Shown: piece by piece, positions 11,830-23,007 of the stretch | Layout: every line of letters starts with the position of its first letter | Numbering within the stretch: position 1 is the first letter of the stretch | NCBI GenBank assembly: GCA_030762175.1 | Contig: CM060834.1 | Coordinates: 29,518,501 to 29,582,500 of the forward strand | Length of the DNA stretch: 64,000 bases | Source of the DNA: Metallyticus violacea | Taxonomy: Eukaryota; Arthropoda; Insecta; Mantodea; Metallyticidae | Direction of reading: 5' to 3' | Program-made: the position numbers and the translations under genes | The notes under the pieces: model-generated | The model's database searches: none | The model's input: only the letters and a program-made list of their open reading frames with translations | Told to the model about the DNA's origin: nothing

Positions 11830-12575
11830 TTAAAGGGAGGGGGGTCAAAATCATATTTTTGTATTATTTTAAAATTTGCCCTTTTCCGTTTATTTTGATA
11901 TGATTTTCATTAATGTTCCTTAGTTATAAATATTTTTAATAATAAAGCTGTACTTATGTGACTGCAAAAGCCTCCTCCCCTTCTCTCCCATTTGTATTTT
12001 TCGCAAGCACTTATCCAGTTAAAATTAAATATCTCAGGAACTATTATCTTTATAAGGTTAGTTTGTCTTATGATAGAAAAAATTGTATTTCCTAAGTTGG
12101 CAGCGTTTATTACCATGCCATCATCCTTTGTTTTTTTACAGTGCTGGATGTTTTGAACTGTTGTTTCCCTTGAAAAGTTAATTTTTACATTTTTTTTGGC
12201 TGCAATTATTGAAAAACTACATGTTTTCCCATAGGTTTCCAATAGTTTTAGAATCTATATAAGCTATCACTTACAAACTTTTACCACTTATTCTTGTTAT
12301 TATTGTGGTGGTGTGGATCTTTTATGGAAAAGCTAGAACAAAATGTGACAACGTAAAAAAATAGAATGTTGGAAAAAAAATTAAAAAAGAGCAAGCAATA
12401 GAAAATAATTTATAATTTGCTTCAGAGACATGGTATAGTAGTGAAAATAGACCAGCAAAATTTAATTATGCATCTGTATACTGTATAAGTTTCAGTCTAT
12501 TAGTTTAAATAGTCCTTGAGAAAATGAGAACTGAAATTTAACATTACAAGGACAGGCCTTTCATACTCCCCTTAA
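11830..12575. mobile_element. Possible non-coding element bounded by TTAA and G/C-run ends
   Basis: The left edge reads TTAAAGGGAGGGGGG and the right edge ends CTCCCCTTAA, so the two ends are imperfect inverted copies. Inner segments on both sides contain a 'CTCAGGAACTATT'/'CTCAAGGACTATTT' phrase in opposite orientation. No transposase frame is present; the 110-residue reverse frame inside is not recognised. The ends are too short to be certain. Confidence 0.3.
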
Positions 12576-12599
12576 TCGAGACTCAGTATCAACATGGGC

Positions 12600-13440
12600 T
12601 AAACAAAATGCCTTATCATAAATCAGAGAAAATCGCAGGCAATCATTGTGTGGCGTTATCCGTTATTGAACAAATTTAATCAAACGGTACTCATTCCCGT
12701 GGAATTTCATGAAATAAGAGTGTCAATAAAATCGTTTGTAAAAAATCTCGGTGTCTATTTTGACAATAATCTTAATTGGAAAATTCAAAGATAAAACTCT
12801 TGTAAAAAAAAAAATTTAAATATTGCATTCCTTGAAACATTTCTCACATTCACTAAGAAAAAACAATATTATTATTTATTTTACCTGCAGAGGTTCAGAC
12901 CGCAAGGCTCTCTTTCCCTTCACTAAAGGAAATTACCATTACAATTTATAAATACAGATAATAGCATTAAAAACATGCTTTGAATGAACTCTCTTTGAGT
13001 AATATTCTAAATTGTCGTTGTCACTGACAGACCTTGATACGAGACGGTTCTTAATTTCCCGCCGTATCATTGGAGCTGAAAAATGCATATGATGGGATCC
13101 TTTTATCCAACAATTTAATGGAAATACACATGAAGAACAACAGATTTCAGGGGTCCAGTTTCCGCTATGATCTATTTTGCAATCAAAATCATACTCTTAA
13201 ACAGAGGATCAATACTAAAATTAACTCACCACAAGTGCAACAAAACTTGGTATTATCATTTAGTTCCAATTCAACTGGAAACTAATAAATTTGTGCAGTC
13301 TTGTGAGGAAATTCAATGTTGTGAATTGTGACTTCATATGCAACAAAGTATCTGAAGTTATGTTAATTGTTAAAGAACTAAATTTAATTTAATTTGCATA
13401 TGAAGGACTGTGCATGGCAAAAAAAAAAAAAAAAAAAATA
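12600..13440 (+). pseudogene. LINE reverse-transcriptase relic with A-rich 3' end
   Basis: At 12703-12792 the forward strand reads FHEIRVSIKSFVKN and then LGVYFDNNLNWKIQ. This is the 'knLGvxxDxxLxw' block that follows the RT palm in jockey/CR1-like LINEs. Sequence after it is frame-broken. The region ends near 13420 with a run of A and AAAT units after GCATGGC, which could be the LINE tail, although the link between the RT block and that tail is inference. An unrecognised 71-residue frame lies at 13070-13285. Confidence 0.5.
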
Positions 13441-13460
13441 AAATAAATAAATAAAAGCTA

Positions 13461-14060
13461 ACATTTTTTGGAAATTTGTGTGATAAAATAATTTATACTT
13501 CATTTCTAGAATCTTCAGATACATTACAAAAAGTATAAACTTTATAGTTAACAAAATTACTTTTCATTTTTGTATATAAAACATATTAAAATTCAAAACT
13601 TACATTTTTTAAATTATAAAAAATAGTGGGCGATAAAAAATAATCCTGACTTAATTTTTGGAATCAGCAGATACACAATAAAAAGTAGAAGATTTACATT
13701 TAACAAAATGACTTGACCATTGATACTATTATATATAAAACAACATTAAACACTTAAAAATTTACATTTTTTGAAATTATAAAAAAATGGTGGGTGATAA
13801 AAAATAATCCCGACTTAATTTTTGGACCCAGCAGGTACATAACAAAAATTAGAAAAATCATATTAACCAAATTGTTATTTTTGTATGTAAAGCAACAAAA
13901 AACTTCAAAAACCAATATTTTTTTAAAGTATTAAAAAAATGCTGGCTTCATTTTTGCAATCAGCGGATACATGACAAAAAGTAGAACTTTAACAAAATGA
14001 CTCCACTAGTGTTACTGTTGCATATAAATATGTTATTTCACTTATTACAGCCAACATTTC
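13461..14060. repeat. Tandem array of four diverged ~140-160 bp monomers
   Basis: The phrase ACATTTTTT(G/A) recurs at 13461, 13602, 13764 and, altered, at 13915. Between the phrases lie the repeated boxes GGTGGGTGATAAAAAATAAT, TTAATTTTTGG, CAGCAGATACA and AACAAAATGACTT. Spacings are 141, 162 and 151 bp. The monomer differs from that of the composite repeat. The array directly follows the A-rich tract at 13420. Confidence 0.8.
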
Positions 14061-14659
14061 ATTAACTTGCAATTCCAGCAGGTTAACGTCGCAGCAGAAG
14101 TAGTGCGCAAGCCCGTGTACGACACACACGCACGACGGGGCATTATACTGTATAAACATAATTACAGCAATGTAATCGGTTTATTCCTTGTTTAAGTTGA
14201 TCCCGATCAAATAGTGCAGGCGCTGCAGAATGTCAGTGTAAACGAGCTGGTGCTGTATGACCAGGCTGTCGGGAAGATAATTCCACGTTAAATTGATTAC
14301 CTGGGGATACAGGATCCCTGCTTAATCAGGCTCTGTCAGCGTAACGCTGCCTTTCCCTAACAGCAAACCGCTCTCTAGTCTAGCAACAAGAGAAATACTA
14401 ACTAGGTCTTGTCGATGCCCACTTTAAACTTCGCATATACCATATGTAAATTGAAATCATTAACTGCCAACTCAAACTGCAAGCTTTCCAAAATGTACAT
14501 GGAAGGCCTGCTATACAGATAAAGATCTTTATTGGAATTTTGCAGGGTGAATCTTAAAACTGAACTCGCTAACAAAGTCGAAGCTATAATACTGATCCAT
14601 TTGAAACCACTTTTAAAATTAAGCGCCTGTATCATTATTAAAAGTGCCCAAAGGCAGTA
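14061..14659. other. Unassigned stretch
   Basis: No recognised gene. The 77-residue reverse frame at 14402-14635 has no known motif. Confidence 0.4.
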
Positions 14660-16460
14660 TGACTAACAATCGAACACAGAAAAGTCCATCACACAGGATC
14701 TGCGCAAACTAAGCGAATTCCTCAGCAAGTACAATAACTTAAAAAACGAATTAAACATCCAAATTATGCCTTATTAATTAATGACGTAAGTTATGCTTTT
14801 ACTGTAAGGTATTAGCATGTTAAACTCTAAAGTTAAGAAAAGAAAAACTGAACTATAATATATTACTTAACTAGGTTTTATTTTTATTCTTCAAAACCAC
14901 CTGAAAATAAACGTATATAGTGAAATTGCTCTAATTTTCTAAAGTAAGGGAAACAAAATTAGAAGTCTTGCAAAGTATTACAAAAGAGAAACCACATTTT
15001 TAGAATTATTCTTATTCTTATTATTGAGATTAACCAATAAAGCATTAATATACCATTAATTAAACGAAGTATTGTATGACCACTGATAGATAAAGATATT
15101 CTGCGTGGGTATTTTTAAACATTTTAAATGTAAATATGTTTATGAACTGAGATCTTGAGACATCATTATATTAAAAAAATTTAGAGAGAAATAGCAGAAA
15201 ATTTCGACTGACCTTATGTATTTAAGAAGAAGTTCATGTGTTAATATAAAAAGTTACTATTTAAAAAAACTATAAAATACTAAGCATATGCACACAATCA
15301 ACAATATATAATTGAAAGTTACATCGATTTTCAGTGCCTTTGAAATTTAGTTTCAATTTTTTATAGTAAAAGCATGTAATGCTAACGTTTTCAGGAAACG
15401 TTACACACAAATTTAATATTCACACACATATTAGATTAATATTTAACCGTTGCTATCTTCACGACAATGTTTTTGTTAAATATACTACACATGCATCTTT
15501 ATAAATACATTTCGTATGCTGAGTTAATTTATCCTTTTATTTTGAAACCCTTGAGAGAAAACTATATGCTAGAGCGCTTTTTAAATTTGGGTTTTCAGGT
15601 ATACCGCTACTCCAAATGATATATTTTCCTAACTTTCGGAAAATATTTTTCTTATTTTATTTAAATGGCAATACTGAGTTTCATTGTGAAAAAACAAATA
15701 TTGGTGCCACTAGAGCGATTTTTAAATTTTAGGTTTCAGGTAAGCCCCTCTTCCCCTCCTAATGTCCAATTTCCCCGATTTTCAAAATCTAATTTTATTA
15801 TTTTATTTAAGTGGTATATATCGAGTTTCTTTGGAAAAAAAATATTGGTGGCGCCAGAACGATTTTTAAATTTTGTTTTCAGATAAAATTTCACTCCTAA
15901 TAATCTGATATCACTGTTTTCAGAAACTATTTTTTTTTTACTTTTATTTTAATGGCATATGCCGAGTTTCGTTCACAAAAAATAAAAATTACAGCCGTTA
16001 ATGAGCTTTTTAAATTTTTACTTTAACCGTAATTGTTTAAATTTCGGTTTTCAGGAGTACCCCTCTCCTAATGGTCCGATTTCCCTGATTTCTCTGAAGT
16101 ATTTTTTCTTATTTTCTATAAATAGTATATATCGAGTTTCGTTGCGAAAAAATAAATATTGGTACTGCTAAAGCGATTTTTAAATGTATAGTTCCAAGTG
16201 AACCCCCACTCCTAATAATCCGATTTTGTTGATTTTTGAGAACTGTTTTTCTTGTTTTATTTTAATGGCATGTATCAAGTTTTCTTGAGAAACAAAAAAA
16301 AAAAAACTGTCTCTAGAGCGACTTTTAAATTTTCGGTTTAGGTTATTCCCTACCTCCAATGGTCCAATTTTCTAGTTTTTGAACTCCATTAGTCGTTTGT
16401 TAATTCATCGTTATATGCAGAATTTCGTTGAGAAAATCTACGTCTACGACTCTGCCCCAC
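14660..16460 (+). repeat. Composite satellite-bearing repeat, copy C (longest leader and middle)
   Basis: The leader (GGATCTGCGCAAACTAAGCG at 14697) is followed by a middle interrupted by about 130 bp near 14815-14945 that the other copies lack. The middle continues through ACACAATCAACAATATATAA and TCTTCACGACAATG to about 15540. Six monomers follow, with phase marks at 15571, 15712, 15856, 16000, 16170 and 16315. Spacing is 141-145 bp except for one 170-bp unit that contains an internal partial duplication. The tail module seen in copies B and D is absent. Confidence 0.82.
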
Positions 16461-18330
16461 CGCCCATGGAAACTGGCCGACCGGTGGCCCCCTCGCCTTC
16501 TCTCTTCTTCCTAGGATTGCTCCCACTGGTGGCGTACGCACAAACAAGCCATTGAACAAGACTAAAGTAACGAAATGCTCTCCTCCATCAAAGCCATTCC
16601 AAAATATTGAAAGATTTGTGAATTAATGTACAATAGCTTAGGTGGAGTTAAATTATTTATGACAGTATATCAATAATTATTGAAATAGCTTTGAAAGAAA
16701 ACTGTATTGCAGGTTTAGAAATCTGGTTTATTAAGTTAATTCTAAGAAAATGTGTTAAGTCATATAACCGATTATTGCTTCCTTAAAATATCTTATGTGT
16801 GGACGCTTAGTTAAATATAGATGGCAACGTCGAGTGCTAAAAGATGAAGCTAATGGGAATGGAGGAAGTCTAAAATAAGCTGCTATTGCAACTACCCTGT
16901 GCCAATTAAAGTAAAGCTGCCGTAACTAGGTACCTTCTAGCGAATTTCAGGTGTGGCTTATTTCATTTATTTCTTTCATGAGAGAAATGAAAGGCACATG
17001 GCAGCTAATTTAATAAGAAAGCAAGCGAACTGTGCACCGTGTTAAAATGGAAGAACAGGCAGATGTGTTTACGATATCACGCGATTCTTATCTCGTCATT
17101 TCTTAGCACCCGCCATCCTTACGGCGACACCCCGGTGCGAAGTTCACTCCCCACTGCTGTGCCTTTACATCACAAAGGGGGAGATATACTTGGCGTTATC
17201 ATAACCATAAACTTACCCTCGCTTCTTGCAAAAGATAGCACAGGAAACGCAAACTTGAGTTTGTTCTGTAAAAGCGTTCAGTTTCTCTCAACTGAGGCAG
17301 AAGAAGGCCTAAGATCACAGCTTTCTTGACGTATACTAGCAATCCATGCATTCGCAAATGAGTTATTATATTTCTTCTTGTTAAAGACAAAATGTTCTAA
17401 AAAGAATTTCACAATATCTCCGGGGTTTAAAAAAATTACTTTATATATGCTATTAATCTTAGCCTAATATAACATGCATAATAGGACGTGAAAACTCTAA
17501 AAGTTTTGTTTTATGTTTTCCGATGAATTGCTTAATTATTGGCTCCAGGTATTCATTTATTGACAATGACGGCTAAGCAGGACAGAAGGCATTTTGTATT
17601 TTCCAATTCTATGTGAGCAATACTTTCAACATCACTTCTGAGCAGAATCCACCGACAAATGTTACTCCATGCATGAAACCCGCAATTTAAAGACCCTGAC
17701 GGTGTGTTCAAAAGAAAACCTACAGGTGTTACCAGCACAGTGCTCAAAACTCCACCAATCGTGTAAGCAAACAACTTGGGATCCACGAAGAAACTGTTTC
17801 TAGAAATCTTCAAAAGTTAAAAATCAAAACTTTCTCTGGCCACTGCGACTAGCATTGTGAGTGAATTAAGTAAACGTGTCTGTGGAGATAAAGACGAACA
17901 GCATTGTGAGTAAAAGGAGGTAGGTATGCTGGAGTTGTTAATTGAATAGCAACGAATTCCATGTCTTGCTTATTGTAGAGCCACTGTCTTTGTTTGTCAT
18001 ATTAGCTGAATGCTGCTCTGTTTCTACGGTCCCTCTTCTTGCCTAGAAATAGAGTAGGATTCAGATAATATAAACAAACAGCTGCAGCTGCAGCACAACT
18101 CTCCCACCACTCCTACTCCCTCCCACTTCAAGCGGTTCTGCCCTTCTCTGCCCCTTCAGGCACTTTAACTTAACCTACTGACGATACTTGCCGCAGTAGC
18201 CAGCGAAAGGTTCGATTTTTAAATTTCATGTAAACCAAAGATCGTACGATCAATCTAAATACCAACACCGGCCATCAAAACACAAGGATGTAAATGAAAT
18301 TAAGTTTATATGTGGCATAAATCACGCCAG
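16461..18330. other. Unassigned stretch
   Basis: The region 16455-16520 is more GC-rich than its surroundings. Open frames at 17039-17329 (+) and 17553-17813 (-) have no recognisable domains. I see no terminal repeats. Confidence 0.4.
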
Positions 18331-18850
18331 CTATTTTTATTGTAGCGAACAAGGGACAACACGAAAAATCTAAGATATAGGATTGAAACTATACGACCGA
18401 ATGATGCTCCCAGTGGAAGGCTGGATGTAACCGGCCTTCACAGGGAAGAAGCAACGCCAGACAACTGGCTAGCATTAGTTCATCATGGCATTTGCAAAAG
18501 TTGCAAAGGGTTGCACAGCCGTTACAGGACGAGTCTGGCAGGTAATCCATGGTGTTTACCAGCCTCCAAGTATATTGACGGTTCATTACCATCCTTGGGA
18601 GGGCCTCTGTCCTCTCGCCACGTTTGATAAGGCAGGGCATTAATTTCATTAATTTCTGCCGGGAGAAACGCTGTTTTCACCCACATTCCCTGACCACTGT
18701 GCTCACCAACTGAATTACGGGCGTGCTCAGGTATACAGAGCTCTGTTCACATGCATCATCTGCTGAATTTAATTCGAAAGTATATTTCATACACTTTAAA
18801 ATGTATATCTCATTTTTCTTGTTGTCCCTTATTCGCTACAATAAAAATAG
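18331..18850. mobile_element. MITE-like element with ~48-bp terminal inverted repeats
   Basis: Bases 18331-18379 and 18802-18850 are near-perfect reverse complements, sharing CTATTTTTATTGTAGCGAA, AAGGGACAACA and GAAAAAT. The interior (about 420 bp) is relatively GC-rich and contains no recognised coding motif. The 86-residue reverse frame at 18389-18649 is unknown. The structure fits a non-autonomous DNA transposon, but its superfamily cannot be read from the ends and no target duplication is obvious. Confidence 0.72.
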
Positions 18851-19182
18851 TAGCCATAACTTGTAGCATATTCCTTGTAGAACAATAGCATTCCCAACTA
18901 GTGAAACATAATCTGACATTAAGTAGAAAAAGTAAAGTAAAAGAAGCAGAAATGAAATTGTTATTATCAGTGGTAGAAATAACTAGAAGTGATAGAAAAA
19001 GAAATGACAAAATCAAGGAACAGCTTTAATAGAAAATACAATTTGCTAAAACTCCTACATGATTAGATCACTTAAGAGAATGGATAAGAATAAAATATGA
19101 AAGATATTATAATACAAACCCTTTGATTAACGTCGCCCAAAATAAACGTAAAGAGAACAATTGTAAGGGAACTGCTAAAGGC
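18851..19182. other. Unassigned AT-rich stretch
   Basis: Nothing recognised. Confidence 0.4.
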
Positions 19183-19857
19183 TTAAGGGGATCCATTATG
19201 CTTTATCCTAGCAATATTAAATTATTAAAATTTAGTTTTCTATTTCTTAGTATTTATTGACAGCAGTTCTTTCATTTTTATGCCATATATTGGGCCTTTT
19301 TGGTAATCAATTTTTACTTTTAAAAAAGAAAATTTTCTTTGGACCCAATTTTTTTTCATTTTTGTACATATATTTTGCAAATCTCTTTATTAAATTATTT
19401 TGTTGTAAATGGCCGAGTTAAACTATGCAAGGGCACCAGAAGAACAATTCCTTAAATTATGAAAGCTCTAGGTCAAGTAGAAGCTGAGGAAAAGAAACAT
19501 TTGCAAGGAAAAAATGTAACTAATGGAAAAATAGAAGCAAAGTTAGAGGTCTCTTTTCAGTAACTTCTGGTACCTCTGCATAGTTTAACATGACCATTTA
19601 CAAAACAAATACTTCCTGAAAAAATATGGTTGTAATGTATGTACAAAAATGTAAAATATTTTGGGTGGTCAAAAGAATTTTTTTTTTAAAATGTAAAAAT
19701 TGGGTTATAAAAAAAAGTCATGTTAAAGTGAAGCAAATATATACAATTATATGCCAAAAAGAAAATTAAAGGCCTACTTTCAATAATTTCTGAGAAAAAG
19801 AAAACAGCACTTTAATAATTTAACATTTCTAGGATAGGGCATACTGAGTCCCCTTAA
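19183..19857. mobile_element. Fold-back element, TTAA-bounded, arms of ~270-300 bp
   Basis: The left arm, about 19183-19447, starts TTAAGGGGATCCATTATGC. The right arm, about 19557-19857, ends with the inverse of TTAAGGGGACTCAGTATGC. Further matching blocks in order are TATCCTAG..AT.TTAAATTATTAAA, CATTTTTGTACATA, TGTAAATGG and AGTTAAACTATGCA. Only about 110 bp separates the arms. No coding frame is visible. TTAA at both ends is compatible with piggyBac-type targeting, but the rest of the terminus is not diagnostic. It is probably a non-autonomous element of an unidentified family. Confidence 0.8.
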
Positions 19858-20445
19858 ACATGCGATTTCCCAAGTTTTTGAACAGAAGATAAAACGACTT
19901 CTACATCTCCAGGAACAACAGTTCAGTAACATACACTTATCAAAAATTCCCTATTTCAAGCTTGAGATTTGAAAATCAAACAAACGCTTGACATTGACAG
20001 CTGCAAATGGAACACACCCACCATCAAATTATACATTTTTAAAATAAATAATTAACACACTTAGATATGTCATAGAGACATAAATGATTAATCATTTTAA
20101 AGATGAAAGTCTGAATTATAATAAATGAACAAAATCAAAGAACTGAACTTTTTTTTTTTTTTTTTCAGATATTGGTATACTGGGTACTGTTAAGTTTACT
20201 TATATAATAGATGAAGAAACGGAATGACAGTTCTGCAAAGAAACAGTGCAGTATAAATGCAAAACCTTGCTCCAAAGTTCACAACTTAATAATAAATGAA
20301 TGAAATATAAAATTAGTAACAATATTATGTTATTCCTTATTGCATTACTAAATGTATGAGTGAAGCAAATTTTGTAATTTAATTATATATTATAACCAAT
20401 TATAATATGCTACATTTTGTGTACCAAAATTATAAAATAAAATTA
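19858..20445. other. Unassigned AT-rich stretch
   Basis: Nothing recognised apart from a run of T at 20150-20166. Confidence 0.4.
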
Positions 20446-21414
20446 ATATTAGGGGATACTTTAGTCTGTATATCGCCCCAGATTTGGCAAAATTATGTAC
20501 CTCTTTCTCGAAAAATATTACAGATATGGAGATGAAATTTGGTACGCATAAAGAAGTATACTTATTAGATATTACTTATACTGATAATATTAGTAATGAT
20601 TTGTAAAAATTATGTTTGGAAAAGTTTTAATTCTAACCAATTATTTTTAACACTTTGGTTTATGAAATTCATATTTATGTTCATGTTTGTGATTCAAAAT
20701 TATTATAAAAACATCAATAGATATAAAAGTTTTGTAAAAAGCACTGTATAAATTACATTTATGTAATATAAGTTAATTCAGAAAAAAAATGTGCATATTC
20801 AGAAGAAAATGTTATTTTTGAGAAAACCTAACCTTTTGTACTAACCTCAGTACATTCCTTGACAATACTCAATTTTCATCAGCCTGTAATTCTGTTAGCA
20901 TTCCTTTTAACTTGCCTTACCCTTTTGAAAAGTCTCTAAGTCTGCTTTTTTTAGGTGAATCTTGTCCATTACAACACAACGTTTATGCTCTGGTTGAATA
21001 CCGAACTGCTTTTGCCTATACACTCATTAAATAAAATAATTGAGTCATAAACCCCCATTTTTAAAACTTCTGACCCCTTACAAAAACAGTTTTTGGTATT
21101 TTAGTCCATATAACTCTATTGAAACTTTGAAACTTTAATTTGAATTTTGAGTTTATCCATGTTGACACATTGCCAGGAGGTTCATTTGTTAGATTTCTAA
21201 ATATTGGTTTTACAACTTCATATTCTGCATAAGGCAATTAATGTTTAAGTTATTATTCTTTACCTGTTGCTAATGAGTGGTTATATTTATATCATGAATG
21301 GTCACCTTCTGAGCATAAACCATGGTTTGGATTGATGCTTGTTGATGCCATGTGAAAAAATATAGCCCATATTTGAAGGTAATGTCGTAATCCACACAGT
21401 GAAACTATCATGAA

Positions 21415-21530
21415 TCTTGATTTGATCTAAAGTAAAACACTAAAAATCACGTCAACACATTAAAACACTCTTGAGGTTACATATTTAAACTTATTAAATA
21501 ATGTTAATAACCCATGTTACCTCCTAGCAA
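21415..21530 (-). repeat. PLE 2 left inverted terminal repeat
   Basis: TCTTGATTTGATCTAAAGTA at the outer end is the exact reverse complement of the right outer end. Beyond it, AAAACACTAAAAATCACG, ACACATTAAAACACTCTTGA and AACTTATTAAA also match. Similarity fades through AACATGGG near 21515 (reverse strand), opposite GAAACATGTCCC on the right side. Confidence 0.9.
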
Positions 21531-21599
21531 AATGGTTTACCAGCCGATTCAGTACATTACCTAGATTCAAACTTAAGCATAAAAACTCATTAGACCTTG

Positions 21600-22740
21600 T
21601 AAATAAAACCAAAGATGACAAGCTAACTGCAAATGATATCTGGTTTCCTTTATGTTAAAGCATTATTTCCTAGTATTCCGAAAGAAAAAACCTTTCTTGT
21701 TAAAAAAAATGGTTACTATCTAATAAAATCACAGAAAGACACACTAATGAATGTGTTAGACTTACAGAACTAAGTCTGAATCAGGCTTACTTCACATTTG
21801 AAGGAAAGTTTTTTTAAACAAAGATCAGGTTTAGTGATGAGCAGTCCTCTATCTCCATTAATGGAAGATCTATTCATGATCTATTTTGAAATATACATGT
21901 TCAAAACATGGTACAGATATGTGGATGATGTGTTTGCCATTATACAAGATAGATTCATGGAAGATGCACTAAAACTGTTGAATTTGCAAAAACCAACAAT
22001 AAAATTCACTATGGAAACTGAAGTCAATAATAACTTACATTTTTTGGACCTGAAGATAATAAAAAATAATAAGAAACTGGAATTTGGTATACATGGGAAG
22101 GATACACATACTAACAATTGCATAAAGGCTAAAGGTTTTACCCCACAGACTCCACAAATAAGCAGCATTTAATAGTATGACTTATAGGTCATACCACTCA
22201 GTAAAGAAGAATACAGGAAGGAGTACACACACATAATACACACTGCAGAAATTAATGGATTTAATAAACAAATGGTAGTTAAAAAAATAAAAAGTTTTGG
22301 AGAAAAAAAGAAAATTAAACAAATCAATACTTCATCTAAAGAAAATATATATTATATAACAAATTCAACCATTATGTCAACCATAAATTTCAGAAAATAT
22401 CCAAATGGTATAACATTACTCTGGCACCCATAAACAGATAAAGTGTTGGTAAATTATTGAATCTAAACAAAACTAAACAAAAGAAGAAAAAAGAAGAAAG
22501 TTCAGGTATATAAAGAATTAATTGCAAAGATTGTGAAAAAATATGCATAGGAAAAACAAACAGAAATCTGGGGATAAGATTAAAGGAACATTGGAGAAAT
22601 ATTAGACACAAACAAATAAAAAAATCAGCAGGGGCAGTACATTTTTGGAATGAAAATCATGAAATAGAAAAGGATATAACATTACTAAAAGCAATTCAAC
22701 ATCCAAAAGAACTTAACATATGGGAAAAAATCTACTAATG
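21600..22740 (+). pseudogene. PLE 2 reverse transcriptase and GIY-YIG endonuclease relic
   Basis: Near 21655 the forward frame reads VKALFPSIPKEKTFLV, the start of the RT palm. The frame at 21798-22172 continues with FFKQRSGLVMSSPLSPLM (motif 4). It then has WYRYVDDVFAII, whose DD are catalytic Asp residues, and NNNLHFLDLKII (motif 6-7). Stops follow. At 22515-22737 the endonuclease reads INCKDC, then IGKTNRNLGIRLKEHWRNI and IHPKELNIWEK-like sequence. The invariant Arg of the GIY-YIG fold is present, while the Tyr before IGKT is lost (CIGKT). The SPLSP form of motif 4 differs from GTRMAPSYAN in PLE 1, so the two belong to different PLE lineages. Confidence 0.85.
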
Positions 22741-22869
22741 AAATATGAACACAGGTTTATGAATTTTGACATACCTGAGGCAGACAATACATTGTACAAG
22801 TTCATTAATATACCGCCAGAGCAAACACAGTTGCATACATACCCTACCTAAATTGACTCATCAGTTGTC

Positions 22870-22912
22870 GATTGGTTGATAATGTGAGCAATTAGTGTCA
22901 CGAAACATGTCC
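22870..22912 (+). ncRNA. Hammerhead-like motif at the PLE 2 terminal repeat (degenerate)
   Basis: TTGATAA at 22876 stands where a hammerhead has CTGANGA. GTGA and TCAC (22884-22887 and 22898-22901) can pair as stem II around a 10-base loop, and GAAAC follows at once, then ATGTC. PLE terminal repeats are known to carry hammerhead ribozymes, which makes the position right. Two core bases differ and one base is extra before stem II, so self-cleavage is unlikely in this copy. This could also be chance similarity. Confidence 0.4.
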
Positions 22913-23007
22913 CAAAAATTACTTTTAATAAGTTTATTTGTGAGACTTCAAGAGTGTTTTAATGTGTTGAAATGATTTTTAGTGTTTTACTTTAGATCAA
23001 ATCAAGA
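22900..23007 (+). repeat. PLE 2 right inverted terminal repeat
   Basis: It matches the reverse complement of the left repeat, including TCAAGAGTGTTTTAATGTGT and TTTTTAGTGTTTTACTTTAG, with few differences over the outer 80 bp. Inverted terminal repeats are a known arrangement in Penelope-like elements, which can carry them in direct or inverted order. Confidence 0.9.

Larger units (their letters stand above)
21374..23006 (+). mobile_element. Penelope-like retroelement 2, nested in the MULE
   Basis: The insertion is delimited by a 12-bp direct repeat, ATAGCCCATATT, at 21362-21373 and 23007-23018. Inside lie inverted terminal repeats: 21415 to about 21530, and about 22900-23007. A RT plus GIY-YIG coding relic lies between them. 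A 41-bp piece (21374-21414) lies between the left target copy and the left repeat. This recalls the short extra tail described for Penelope copies. Total length of about 1.63 kb is shorter than a full PLE (usually 2.5-4 kb), so it is 5'-truncated or internally shortened. Confidence 0.85.
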
